A DNA stretch of 64,000 nt from Mariniblastus sp. (GTDB lineage: Bacteria; Planctomycetota; Planctomycetia; Pirellulales; Pirellulaceae), in NCBI GenBank assembly GCA_022447605.1, contig JAKVBG010000013.1:1-64000 (forward strand), read 5' to 3'. The first letter of the stretch is position 1. The number at the start of each line of letters is the position of its first letter. Of this stretch, positions 8,572 to 17,908 are shown in pieces. Made by a program: the position numbers and the translations under genes. The notes below the pieces were generated by a model, which searched no databases, had not been told where the DNA came from, and saw only the letters and a program-made list of their open reading frames with translations.

Positions 8572-9819
8572 ATGTCAACGACTGACCAAAAATCTGCGAT
8601 CGTTCTCAACGTGGATGGCCTGCGAACGGGTATGCTGGGTCCTTACGGAAATACCTGGTTTGACACACCCAACTTCAATCGATTGGCGGCCGACTCGGCT
8701 GTCTATCATCAATGTATCGCCCAGACACCGAACCTGGAACGGGCGTACCAGAGTATGTGGACCGGAGAACACCCGGTGGTCCTGTCCAAAGGCGAATCGT
8801 CCGGCTCGTCCATGGTGACCCCTGGTCAGGGGGAGACCCTCTTTTTGACGGATCGACCCACCCTGCCCGGGGATGGTATTGAGAGTCTGTTCGACCGTGT
8901 CGTCCAGGTTGGCTCGTCGCAGCCCGCTACCGAGCTGGCCGATTCGGTTGAGGCGACCGCGCTGGCCAGGTTTTTTGCCGAGTCGATTGACTGGATCCAG
9001 AACCTCCCCGATACGTCTCTCTTTTGGCTCGACTGTCAGGGTATGTTTGGCAGCTGGGATGCGCCTTACCGTTTCCGGTCTTCGAGTGTCGACCCGGATG
9101 ACCCGGAGGCACCCACCTTATGCCAGCCCCCGGCGGGCTCGTTTCACCTAGAATCGGATGACCCCGACCAACTGCTGGGATACCAACAGGCTTATGCCGG
9201 TCAGGTCATGCTGCTCGATCAATGTCTTGGCATCCTGCTGGAAGAGTTGGAAAGTCTTGGCCGGCTGCACCGGACCCTGGTCTGCCTTTACGCATCGAGA
9301 AGCTATCCACTGGGAGAACATGGGGTTGTCGGAAGTGACCCTTCGCTGTTGAACTCGGAGTCGATCCATGTCCCCTTGATGGTCCGATGGCCTCGACGGG
9401 ACTGGGCAGCGACCAGGAATCATCAACTTGTTCATCCGGGTATGCTGCCGCGGGTGCTGGAGGCTTGGTTGGAAGGGGATGTTTCGAGTCGGCAATCTCA
9501 CGGCCAATTCCATTTTCCGGGAGATTTTCCGGGACAGTCACCCAGCAGGAAAACCGAATTGGTTTATTCAGTGGGCGATTCACCTGGTAAGCGGATCGAA
9601 TCGATCCAGACGCATGCCTGGAAATTGATCCGTGGAAATGGCACGCGGCTCTACGTACGACCGGATGATGTTTGGGAAGTGAACGATATTCACTCGCGCT
9701 GTATGGATATCACAAACTCCCTGGAAGCGTTGTTGGATACGGGGGCCGAACGCCTGTTGGCGGGCAGTCCATTTTTGGACAAACCGCTAGCGGATGAACT
9801 GGCCTGGGGCGTTGAGTGA
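8572..9819 (+). CDS. Sulfatase/alkaline-phosphatase-fold protein, catalytically degenerate
   Basis: The opening IVLNVDGLRTGMLGPYGN and TPNFNRLAADSAVYHQC follow the N-terminal core of type I sulfatases, and LGEHGVVG near residue 245 follows the distal metal-site region. The key residues are gone. In place of the C/S-x-P-S-R formylglycine motif stands TPNLERAYQSMWTG, so the catalytic Cys is replaced by Leu and the motif Arg by Tyr. The usual SDHG metal ligands read SRSYPLGEHG. The protein has 415 residues, no signal peptide and no obvious N-terminal membrane helix, unlike the exported sulfatases common in planctomycetes. A non-catalytic binding or regulatory role is my inference. Confidence 0.75.
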   Translation: MSTTDQKSAIVLNVDGLRTGMLGPYGNTWFDTPNFNRLAADSAVYHQCIAQTPNLERAYQSMWTGEHPVVLSKGESSGSSMVTPGQGETLFLTDRPTLPGDGIESLFDRVVQVGSSQPATELADSVEATALARFFAESIDWIQNLPDTSLFWLDCQGMFGSWDAPYRFRSSSVDPDDPEAPTLCQPPAGSFHLESDDPDQLLGYQQAYAGQVMLLDQCLGILLEELESLGRLHRTLVCLYASRSYPLGEHGVVGSDPSLLNSESIHVPLMVRWPRRDWAATRNHQLVHPGMLPRVLEAWLEGDVSSRQSHGQFHFPGDFPGQSPSRKTELVYSVGDSPGKRIESIQTHAWKLIRGNGTRLYVRPDDVWEVNDIHSRCMDITNSLEALLDTGAERLLAGSPFLDKPLADELAWGVE

Positions 9820-9974
9820 TCAAAAAAGAGGAAAACAGCGGGCGATTCTCTTAGAATCCCCTCTTTCTCGCCTCGGACTCGCTCCGTTTTTGCTATCAAG
9901 GCTGCTCTGGTGCTTTTCCTTACAGTTTTGATACAGTTCCGCGTTAAAAATTCTGAATCCAGGGAAATTCAAGA

Positions 9975-12900
9975 TTGAGCAAGGATGCTCAAGTAAGCTC
10001 CATGGACGCGGTACGAATTCAGCTCAACCTGTTTTTGCTATGGCTTATCTCGTCGGGATTGGTCTGCACTCCCGGTGCGTTGGTGGCGCAGGATCTGTCT
10101 GCCGAGCCGACCGCGCTGACGGTGGCCGGCGACGAGACGCCGATCCTGTTTGGCCACAACCAGTTAAAAACAAAACTGCGAATGTCCTGGGGGGGGGCAA
10201 AGCCACACAGGTGGCAAGGATCGATCAGGATCAACGAAGGTTGGATCAGGGACATCCAACCCCTTGGTTTGTCGGCCGATACACCGGGAACGATTCGCTT
10301 GGTGAAACAACATGTGGCGATCCAACAGCATTCGGCCGTGGTTTACAGCGGGTTTGATTGCGAGGTGGCCGGGTCTCCGGATACGACCATTGAAATTGAA
10401 CTGACAGCGATCGACCAGCCGGATCAACAGATTGTGCAAACTATCCGGTTGAACGAAGTCCTGGCCAATGATAAGTCCATTGACGTGGGGCAACAAACCC
10501 GGCTGACAATCACGCGTGCACCCGATGACGAACTGAGGCTGGTGACAGCTAGAAAAACGATGGTCTTCGAGATTGGCGAACAGTTCGATTTTGAAATCGA
10601 GGCCAATCAGACCGCCTTGCCTGCCGGCAACGCGACCCTCGTGGCGACACTGTTCCCCGCCCGTTCCGAAGAACCCTTGATATGGTCGGATCGTATTAAC
10701 GTGGAAATCGATGAACAGGGAAGCTCGGGGCCGACGGCAGTCAGTGTGGAAGTACCCGTCAAAGAGGGTGTTTATGACCTGTACCTGGAACTGGAGCCAA
10801 GCCGCGGGATTGCCCCGTTCCGTCTGGCGAAATCCCAGGTTGCCAAGCGTTCCATTCAGTTTGTGGCCCTGAACCGCAACCCGATCCCGGGTGGTTTTGG
10901 CGAGAACTGGGAAACGGTCGTCACGATTGATCCCTCGTCGATCGCTCCCCCTGCCCCCGGATTTTCCTTTGCTACCATTTCCCGGTTTGCCAACTTCAAG
11001 CCCCATCCCCAGGTGAGTTCGGGGGATATCAAGAAAGTCTGGATTGACCAGCAAAATGCGATTCGAATTCCGCCCGGCGGCTGGCAGGCGATTGAGTTGC
11101 CAGAGGGCGAGGGCCGAGCGCCGAAGCGACTGGAAATCAACTATGACGCGAGTACCGAAGGTTCCATCGGATTCAGTATCCTGCAGAGTGATTCGAGCGG
11201 CCAGTTCTCGTCACAGGGATTTGACAGCGGAGTGGTTGTGCCGCAGTCCATCGTCAGCGATGACTCGGACTCGACATTGAAACCCCACCATCTCCAGTAC
11301 TGGTCCCACCCAGGTCGTTCCATTTTGCTGATTGCCAATCGCCATCCCAGCCAACCGGCAACTGTCGGCAAAATTCGCTTGGCCGAAGGCCCTCGACGAT
11401 TGTCCGAGAAAGCGATGCAGGGCAACCTGAAAACACGCAAGTTGATGGAATTTTTTGAATCGCCCGGATTTGTCGAGCGCCTGGGAATTGAGAAACAGGT
11501 CGACCCGAAATTGGGGCAGCCCATTGATGATTGGGTGGTCTACTATGAAGCGCTTGACCGACTGATTCAGCGATTGAAGGCGAGTGGCAAGCATGGGGCA
11601 GTGGTTACGGTTTTAGCTGACGGCAGCGCCCTGTTTCCCAGCAACGAGTTGCAGCCCACACCCCGGTACGATACCGGGACGTTTGCTCCCAATGGGCGAG
11701 ACCCGTTTCGCAAGGACATCGTGGAGATGATGTACCGAATGTTTGAACGCGAAGGCCTCTGGTTGGTGCCCGCGCTGAAATTTTCATCGACCCTTCCCGC
11801 CATTGAAAAATTTCGCGATTCCAATACCGAGGTCCACGGATTTGACCTGGTCAATTTCCGGGGAGATCGACCGAGTGAATTGGAAGCCGGTGCCTTGCCC
11901 TATTACAATCCGCTCGATGTGCGGGTCCAGAAAGCGATTACTGATGCCGTCGTCGAATTTTCTGATCGCTATCGTCATTTTCGTTCATTCCAGGGGATCG
12001 CCCTGGTTTGCCAACCCTCGGCCAACATGGGTCTTCCCGGTCGCCGGTGGGGTTACGACGAGGCGACCCGCCAAAGGTTCATTGGTTCCATTGAGGGTTC
12101 CCTTGAGACACGGCCTGAAACCTGGTCGGACCAACAGCAGTTGCTCTTGTCGGACCGTTATAGCGAATGGATGGAGTGGCGGCGGCTGCAAATGTCCAAT
12201 TGGTATCGTGAAATCCATCAACAGGTTTCAGGGGATTCTCCTGAATTTCGCACATTCATCGCCCCGTTGGATATCTTCCGTTATCCTGAAATTGAATCGC
12301 TGGTAACCCCATCGCTCCACCAAAAACCGAACATGGACGACGTCATGTTGCGACTCGGTTTTTCCGCCGAGTTCTTTCGGCAGGAAGCCGGTATCACCTT
12401 GCTGAAACCGATTCGATTTGCACCCAGCCATCCACTCGCGGCCCGGCGTACCGAATACGAACTTGAGCACTCCGGTAAACTGGACCGCTGGTTTGACGAA
12501 TCCGGTGCCAGCGGTACTTTGATTTCGCACCGGGCGACCTGGGCGCATTTTCGCCAGCTGGAACAGAGCGAAATGTTTGCCAGCCAGCAATTGCCCCTGT
12601 TGCGGTTGCAGCCGTTTTCATTGGCATCTGGCTGGAATCTCCAGCGTTTTACCCGAGAGCTGAAATCGAACGATGCGCAAATGATCATCGAGGGCGGGAG
12701 GGCGACCCCCAACGACCAGCCGCCTTTATTTGATCGGTTCGTCAACGTGTATTCCAACCTGCCCAGCCAGGCATTTGACGAGGTTCCTTCAACGATTGAA
12801 CCAGACCAGACGCACCCGGTCACTGTCCGCCAGTATCAAGCTGGCAACCTCCAATATTTCTATGCTGTGAATGATTCGCCCTGGTCCGTTGAAGTCCGAT

Positions 12901-13895
12901 TGGCAACGGCCAATGGACTGCCTAGCGGCATCGAGACGTTTAACGCGGATACTGAGTTGGCGATCGAAGAGGACACAGGCAGTATCGCGTTCAACCTTGA
13001 GCCTTTCGGGGTAGTGGGTGGCCGGACCGAGGGAAGTGAGTTTTCTTTTTCGGAATTTTCCTACCAGCTTCCCGAGGAAGCGGCCCAGGCTTTGAAACAG
13101 CATTATTTCAAATTGCGTGCCAAGTTGATTGCGGCCAGCCAGAGTCTCGCCTTGCCGGTCCTTCAGAACCCGGATTTTGCGGCCGAGACGGGGACGTTGC
13201 CCAAGGGTTGGACGATAAGCAGTCCTGAAAATTTCCAGGTCACTACCGATGAGGCAACCGAAAAATCATCGCTGTTATTGAAGAGCCAGGGTGAAAATGT
13301 CTGGATTCGCAGCAATGAATTTGATTCACCGGAAACAGGGCGACTTTCCATTTCTGTCTGGCTGCGTTCGGATCAGACGGAGGAACAGCCGCCCTTGAGG
13401 TTATCCGTTGAGAGTACTTCACGGGACGCCGCCTATTACCGCTTTGGTTCCGTCGGAAAACTGGCGCCCGACAATCAAGTCAACCAAATTGGAACGGAAT
13501 GGAAGCGGTTTGCTGTCCATTTTGATGACCTGCCAACCCACGAACAAAGCCGCCTGCGAATCGGCTTTGACCTGATGGGTGAGGGTGAGGTCTGGATCGA
13601 TCGCGTTGAGGTCTATGATCGTTGGTTTGATGAAAATGACGTGATGGCGGTGACCCAACTCCTGGCCAGTGTCGGTCCATTACTATCCAAGCCGGAAAGC
13701 CTGGCCCGCTGCCGAAACGTTTTGGGAGGCTATTGGCCCAGATTTTTGGACTTTTCGTTTGCCGGGCAGGAGCCCGACAGCCGTGCGCCGGAATTTGATG
13801 ATACGGCGAAGGTGGCCGAGGACGAGGAATCCGCCAACGGGATCAAGCAGAGATTGCGACGGTTGAACCCACCGAAGTGGTTCCAGTTTCGCTAA
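9975..13895 (+). CDS. Giant exported glycosidase-like protein (about 1300 aa)
   Basis: A signal peptide follows the start (LNLFLLWLISSGLVCTPGALVAQ). I read three parts. An N-terminal half of beta-rich domains runs to about residue 500. A central alpha/beta region of about 250 residues resembles glycosidase TIM barrels: GAVVTVLADGSALFPSNE, DPFRKDIVEMMYRMFEREG, LWLVPALKFS, FQGIALVCQPSANMG. A C-terminal jelly-roll of about 170 residues (NPDFAAETGTLPKGWTIS to GEVWIDRVEVYD) resembles carbohydrate-binding modules. A role in polysaccharide breakdown or binding outside the cytoplasm is likely, but I cannot name the catalytic acids. The start is either this TTG (AGGGAAA upstream) or the ATG nine codons later. 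Confidence 0.7.
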   Translation: MSKDAQVSSMDAVRIQLNLFLLWLISSGLVCTPGALVAQDLSAEPTALTVAGDETPILFGHNQLKTKLRMSWGGAKPHRWQGSIRINEGWIRDIQPLGLSADTPGTIRLVKQHVAIQQHSAVVYSGFDCEVAGSPDTTIEIELTAIDQPDQQIVQTIRLNEVLANDKSIDVGQQTRLTITRAPDDELRLVTARKTMVFEIGEQFDFEIEANQTALPAGNATLVATLFPARSEEPLIWSDRINVEIDEQGSSGPTAVSVEVPVKEGVYDLYLELEPSRGIAPFRLAKSQVAKRSIQFVALNRNPIPGGFGENWETVVTIDPSSIAPPAPGFSFATISRFANFKPHPQVSSGDIKKVWIDQQNAIRIPPGGWQAIELPEGEGRAPKRLEINYDASTEGSIGFSILQSDSSGQFSSQGFDSGVVVPQSIVSDDSDSTLKPHHLQYWSHPGRSILLIANRHPSQPATVGKIRLAEGPRRLSEKAMQGNLKTRKLMEFFESPGFVERLGIEKQVDPKLGQPIDDWVVYYEALDRLIQRLKASGKHGAVVTVLADGSALFPSNELQPTPRYDTGTFAPNGRDPFRKDIVEMMYRMFEREGLWLVPALKFSSTLPAIEKFRDSNTEVHGFDLVNFRGDRPSELEAGALPYYNPLDVRVQKAITDAVVEFSDRYRHFRSFQGIALVCQPSANMGLPGRRWGYDEATRQRFIGSIEGSLETRPETWSDQQQLLLSDRYSEWMEWRRLQMSNWYREIHQQVSGDSPEFRTFIAPLDIFRYPEIESLVTPSLHQKPNMDDVMLRLGFSAEFFRQEAGITLLKPIRFAPSHPLAARRTEYELEHSGKLDRWFDESGASGTLISHRATWAHFRQLEQSEMFASQQLPLLRLQPFSLASGWNLQRFTRELKSNDAQMIIEGGRATPNDQPPLFDRFVNVYSNLPSQAFDEVPSTIEPDQTHPVTVRQYQAGNLQYFYAVNDSPWSVEVRLATANGLPSGIETFNADTELAIEEDTGSIAFNLEPFGVVGGRTEGSEFSFSEFSYQLPEEAAQALKQHYFKLRAKLIAASQSLALPVLQNPDFAAETGTLPKGWTISSPENFQVTTDEATEKSSLLLKSQGENVWIRSNEFDSPETGRLSISVWLRSDQTEEQPPLRLSVESTSRDAAYYRFGSVGKLAPDNQVNQIGTEWKRFAVHFDDLPTHEQSRLRIGFDLMGEGEVWIDRVEVYDRWFDENDVMAVTQLLASVGPLLSKPESLARCRNVLGGYWPRFLDFSFAGQEPDSRAPEFDDTAKVAEDEESANGIKQRLRRLNPPKWFQFR

Positions 13896-13898
13896 CGC

Positions 13899-15020
13899 TT
13901 AGGGAGCGGATCCGGCCTCCGGCGAGGTGGTTGCCGGTAACGTTGATCCAGTCACCAGTTCCTGCAACCTCTGTTCCAGGGATGCCTGCCCCGCGCCAAG
14001 CACGATGTCCACCTGCAATGCGTAGAGGGGTAGGCTGCCGATTCGGTCGACGTTCAACTTGACCAGATCCTTGTGGGTGCAGACAACCGCCTTGGCCGGG
14101 TGCCGACTGGCCAGTGAGCGGATCGTCTCCAGGTCTTCCCGTGAATAGTGATGGTGGTCTCCCCAGACGATCGAGTCGCTGATTTCCAGCCCCAATTGGG
14201 TCAGGGTTGACTGGAAGCCACCCGGGTTGCCAATCGCGCTGATCGCCACTATCGATTGGCCGCGGAGTTCTTCCAGCTCCAATTCGGTGCCACTCGCTTG
14301 TAGAAATCGGGTTGGTTGCATATCACATTCTGCCCACAACACCGTTGGATTCCATTGCAGAACCCGTTCCTTGATCCTCTTTCGGCATTCCTCGTGAACC
14401 TGGTTGCACCGTGTGAGCACCACCACATCAGCCCGGTCCAGGCTCGCAACCGGTTCGCGCAACAGGCCGCGCGGGAGCAAGTGGCCATACCCGAACGGCC
14501 GGGTGGCGTCGACCAGAACGATATCCAGATCGCGGTCGATTCTGCGGTGTTGGAATCCATCGTCAAGGAGAATGATTTCCGTTTCGAGTTCTTCGATGGC
14601 CGTATTGGCCAGCTGGACCCGGTCTGGCCCCTGCAGGTGGGGGACGGCCGGTAGCCGTTGTTCCATTTCCAGTGCTTCATCATTGACCTGGCCGTCCAGC
14701 GAGCCATAACCACGACTGATGATGGCCAGGCGTCGACCGTGCGGCGAATCAACCTGGATTGCGCGGATGTGAGACGCCAGCCAGATCACGAACGGCGTTT
14801 TTCCTGTACCGCCTGTCGTCAAATTACCGACCGAGATGACCGGGACGTCGACGCGATGTACCCCTTTGCCCCGATTGAATTTCCAGTTTCGCCAACCAAC
14901 GCCCAGTCGATAGACGGGTGTCAGAAGCCATAGACCGGCTCGGAACAGCATCGCGAGGGGACCGCGCTGTTCTCCACTCAATATCCTGAGCATGCCGGAA
15001 TAGTCCTTTGCTTTGGCCAT
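13899..15020 (-). CDS. lpxK: Tetraacyldisaccharide 4'-kinase
   Basis: Phosphorylates the 4' position of the lipid A disaccharide at the inner membrane, the sixth step of lipid A synthesis. The Walker A loop GNLTTGGTGKTP is at residues 65-76 and LLDDGFQHRRIDRDLDIVLVD is the LpxK signature. A hydrophobic N-terminal helix (AMLFRAGLWLLTPVYRLGVG) anchors the enzyme. I start at MAKAKDYSGM; an ATG 28 codons upstream or one nine codons downstream is possible. Its presence implies that the organism makes lipid A. It converges with the giant exported gene only three bases away. Confidence 0.93.
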   Translation of the reverse strand: MAKAKDYSGMLRILSGEQRGPLAMLFRAGLWLLTPVYRLGVGWRNWKFNRGKGVHRVDVPVISVGNLTTGGTGKTPFVIWLASHIRAIQVDSPHGRRLAIISRGYGSLDGQVNDEALEMEQRLPAVPHLQGPDRVQLANTAIEELETEIILLDDGFQHRRIDRDLDIVLVDATRPFGYGHLLPRGLLREPVASLDRADVVVLTRCNQVHEECRKRIKERVLQWNPTVLWAECDMQPTRFLQASGTELELEELRGQSIVAISAIGNPGGFQSTLTQLGLEISDSIVWGDHHHYSREDLETIRSLASRHPAKAVVCTHKDLVKLNVDRIGSLPLYALQVDIVLGAGQASLEQRLQELVTGSTLPATTSPEAGSAP

Positions 15021-15241
15021 GAATTCCGGACGTAGGGTCTTGAACAGGATACGGGTTAATTCGTGGCCGTTTGACCAACCGCGCTGAAAGGGGGGCCATT
15101 CCACGGGGACTGGAGAAACTGCTTGGGAACGTTAGCATAGCAGATCGAAGGGGTCAACTTGGGCCCTCATCTTGGGCCTTTGCCTGAGGGCAACCTGGCA
15201 TTTCTCTTCAATCACGGGCCCTTGGAATGACGGGAGGAAGC

Positions 15242-15991
15242 ATGGATCAGCAGCAATCAACACCCACCCCAGGCCACTCGGAATCGTCCGGACCGTCGAC
15301 ATGGGGACCACTCAGATCGACCGAGCGGCGCGTACTAGGGGTGATGGTTGAGAAATCGAAAACGACCCCCGACATTTACCCGATGACCGTCAATGCCATT
15401 GCCACGGGATCGAACCAGAAAAACAATCGCAAACCACAAATGCAGCTGACGGCTGATGACGTCGTTGATGCGCTGACTGGCCTGCGCGATGCGGGGGTGG
15501 TGACCGAGATTCATGGTGACGGTCGGGCCGTCAAGTATCGTCACCACCTGTACGATTGGCTGGGCGTTGACCGGGTGGAATTGGCCGTGATGGCGGAGCT
15601 TTTCCTGCGAGGTGAGCAGACGATGGGTGACTTGCGGGGACGTGCCTCGAGGATGGAGAAAATTCCCGATCTGGCCGCACTCAAGTTGGTCCTGGCCAGC
15701 CTGACGCAAAAAAACCTGGTGATTGCGCTGACGGCGCCGGGACGTGGTCAGAAGTTGACACACAACCTTTACCTGCCCGAACAACTGGTCGAGTTGCATC
15801 AGCAATATGGTGACTTGGCTGACGTTTCCGCTCCTGTGGACCCCGTCACCCGCTTGGCTCACGGCGAGCCAGCGGCGAGTCAGGACCTGGCTCCGGTTGC
15901 CCAGGAGGAAAGCGTTCGGCGCGAGCAGCTGGAAGATCGACTGGCAGCGCTCGAGGAGCGCGTCGCACGTCTTGAGCAGCAGTTGCCATAG
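15242..15991 (+). CDS. YceH/UPF0502 family winged-helix protein
   Basis: The family signature is clear: STERRVLGVMVEKSKTTPDIYPMT followed by NAIATGSNQKNNRKP, then two winged-helix-like modules (LTADDVVDALTGLRDAGVV and LKLVLASLTQKNLVI). The molecular function of the family is unknown; the fold suggests nucleic-acid or protein binding. The C-terminus adds a coiled coil (RREQLEDRLAALEERVARLEQ). The start is chosen from a GGGAGGAAG ribosome binding site directly before the ATG; an in-frame ATG five codons upstream has none. Confidence 0.88.
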   Translation: MDQQQSTPTPGHSESSGPSTWGPLRSTERRVLGVMVEKSKTTPDIYPMTVNAIATGSNQKNNRKPQMQLTADDVVDALTGLRDAGVVTEIHGDGRAVKYRHHLYDWLGVDRVELAVMAELFLRGEQTMGDLRGRASRMEKIPDLAALKLVLASLTQKNLVIALTAPGRGQKLTHNLYLPEQLVELHQQYGDLADVSAPVDPVTRLAHGEPAASQDLAPVAQEESVRREQLEDRLAALEERVARLEQQLP

Positions 15992-16426
15992 AGGTTGCAT
16001 GGGGGGCGCTAGCTTGGTTGCCGCCCTTTTCGGGGCAGCCTGACTGGAGCGACGGCTGCCGTTTTGTCTGGGGCGAGAACGTTTTTCTTGGCTAAATGGA
16101 ATATTCGGGACAGCCGGACGAACCGGACTAACCCGATCCCTACCCGGTCTTTGGTGCAAGCCGGCTTGGATTCTTCCAATGGCAGCTATCTCGGCACATT
16201 CCCCGCGAATTGGCGGTGCGGTCTCACCGATGACGAATCATGCCACCCACGTTCCACATTATTCCGACCGGTCAGGATGACGGCTGGGGCGCATCGGGTG
16301 GAAGCCAGTGGAGCTTGAGGGTTTCTGTCGGACAGGAACCCTGACTCCAGGCGGATTGCCAGCTGTTTGAAATCACTCGGGTCGACAGACGGATCAGGTC
16401 GAGTTGACCCTCCAGGGACGGAAACC
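15992..16426. other. Intergenic region with repeat copy 1
   Basis: 435 bases without a gene. It holds one copy of an imperfect direct repeat that recurs about 1.5 kb further on, past the next gene. The rest shows no promoter pair or RNA structure that I would mark. Confidence 0.5.
16101..16243 (+). repeat. Intergenic direct repeat, copy 1 (~143 bp)
   Basis: Begins ATATTCGGGACAGCCGG and contains the strongly conserved core GGTGCAAGCCGGCTTGGATT and a TTCCCCGCGAAT block. About three quarters of positions match the copy at 17599-17741. The short frames across the two copies share peptide strings such as LVQAGLD and TFPAN, but have no good start or continuous coding signal, so I treat it as a non-coding repeat. 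Confidence 0.75.
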
Positions 16427-17368
16427 ATGTCAGTAACGACCGAGTCTCTCAAATTATGCCGATTGCTGTGGGGTCGTTCTCACCCGCCGGAGGTCCCGGA
16501 GATCGAGTGTTGCGGGCAACGGGCCAGTGACGTGATTTTTGACGCTATCCAATCCGTCGAACCCTGCATGGTCAGTCGTTTCGGAAGTGTTGAATTGTCC
16601 GGCATTTTGTGCAGTATTGACTCGCAGGCAGACACATCCCGCATCCAGAAATTCAAGCAGTTTGTCAACGGTGAAAGCGGCTTTTACTGGTGGACGAGCA
16701 GTCTCAAACGCAGGATGCATATCAACGCCGGATTCTTTCCGCCTGAGGAGCAAGCCCTCAATCGATTCGGAAGCCGGATACTGGATGATATCTCTCAAAT
16801 TGATGTCCTCGGCTCATGGCTTCCCGAAGAACAGCGATTATCGCCGTTGCTCAGCAGCGCGACACGCGTTCCACTGGACGATCTTTTCCCCTTGCATCAT
16901 GAATCACCTTGGATGACTGCGCTCGAGGGCCAGACGGTTTTGGTGATCCATCCGTTTGCCACGAGTATTGAGAAACAGTACCGGAAACGTGATCAGCTAT
17001 TCGAGGATTCACGGGTTTTGCCTAGGTTTCAGCTGAAAACTCTGGAAGCGATTCAGTCGGCAGCTGGTGAAACCACGGCATTTCGGGATTGGTTTGAAGC
17101 TTTGGATCATATGCGGGACCAGGTTTCAAGAATCGATTTTGACACAGCCATTATTGGGGCTGGGGCTTACGGGATGCCGCTGGCTGCTGATATCAAACGA
17201 ATGGGAAAAAACGCGATTCACCTGGGCGGGATCACCCAGATCATGTTTGGGGTTATCGGCAATCGCTGGAGTCATTTAAGTCATCTCTTCAACTCGAGTT
17301 GGGTGCGCCCGTCCCCCCATGAAAGGCCGCGCCACGCCAAACTGGTAGAAGCCGCCTGTTACTGGTAA
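16427..17368 (+). CDS. GT-D fold glycosyltransferase-like protein
   Basis: A 313-residue protein with the layout of GT-D-type (DUF1792-like) glycosyltransferases: VSRFGSVELSGI (residues 49-60) stands where these proteins carry a (S/A)RFG.xE nucleotide-sugar motif. VLVIHPFATSIEKQY in the middle and AIIGAGAYGMPLAADIKRMG near the end are the two other conserved blocks, followed by GGITQIMFG. It would transfer a sugar to a surface glycan in the cytoplasm. The start is the ATG after GACGGAAACC. It stands alone and is flanked by two copies of an intergenic repeat, which may mark a mobile or duplicated segment. Confidence 0.7.
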   Translation: MSVTTESLKLCRLLWGRSHPPEVPEIECCGQRASDVIFDAIQSVEPCMVSRFGSVELSGILCSIDSQADTSRIQKFKQFVNGESGFYWWTSSLKRRMHINAGFFPPEEQALNRFGSRILDDISQIDVLGSWLPEEQRLSPLLSSATRVPLDDLFPLHHESPWMTALEGQTVLVIHPFATSIEKQYRKRDQLFEDSRVLPRFQLKTLEAIQSAAGETTAFRDWFEALDHMRDQVSRIDFDTAIIGAGAYGMPLAADIKRMGKNAIHLGGITQIMFGVIGNRWSHLSHLFNSSWVRPSPHERPRHAKLVEAACYW

Positions 17369-17457
17369 ACCGGGTGCGTGGCATTGGGAGTTGCCCACAT
17401 CCAAGCGATTCGGCCTGCAGGAGGAGCTGGCCCACCGTTGGCCAGCGCGGCTTGTTT

Positions 17458-17495
17458 GCCAGGCGGATGCCAGGCGGATGCCAGGCGGATGCCAG
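17458..17495 (+). repeat. 11-bp tandem repeat (GCCAGGCGGAT), 3 copies plus 5 bases
   Basis: Three perfect head-to-tail copies followed by GCCAG. The unit contains the GCCAGGC palindrome-like core. Probably a slippage product. Confidence 0.95.
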
Positions 17496-17504
17496 CCCGG
17501 TGCT

Positions 17505-17555
17505 GACCGTACCAGTTGGCCGACCGTACCAGTTGGCCGACCGTACCAGTTGGTA
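17505..17555 (+). repeat. 17-bp tandem repeat (GACCGTACCAGTTGGCC), 3 copies
   Basis: Two perfect copies and a third differing only in its last two bases. It starts ten bases after the preceding 11-bp array. Confidence 0.95.
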
Positions 17556-17598
17556 TAGCCCTTGATAACGTCACAACTGGTTTGTTGGGGCAGGCAGC

Positions 17599-17741
17599 AT
17601 ATTCGGAACAGCCGGTCGATCCGGATTAATCCGAGCCAAAGCCGCTTTCTGGTGCAAGCCGGCTTGGATTTTTCAAATGCGGGGTATCTTGAAACTTTCC
17701 CCGCGAATCGGCAGGTTCCATTCTCCGATGAGACTTCTAGA
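17599..17741 (+). repeat. Intergenic direct repeat, copy 2 (~143 bp)
   Basis: Begins ATATTCGGAACAGCCGG, shares GGTGCAAGCCGGCTTGGATT and TTCCCCGCGAAT with the copy at 16101, and ends near CCGATGAGACTTC. The copies have the same length and orientation and bracket the GT-D-like gene. Confidence 0.75.
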
Positions 17742-17908
17742 TGTTGCCGACAAACCGGGCAGGAAGCCTGGCCCCGTGTCGATCCGTGCTTTCAGAGAAT
17801 CCGCCGTTAATCATTTGCCGTTTGCCCCACTCTGGCTGACGACCGCTCTGGAACCACTGCTCTGACCCGGCAATGCAGACCCCATTCGTTGAAATCAGGA
17901 AGGAATCG

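Larger units (their letters stand above)
17369..17908. other. Repeat-rich intergenic region
   Basis: 540 bases with no credible gene. In order it holds an 11-bp tandem repeat, a 17-bp tandem repeat and the second copy of the ~143-bp direct repeat. An AGGAAGGA ribosome binding site for the next gene lies at the right edge. Confidence 0.7.
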
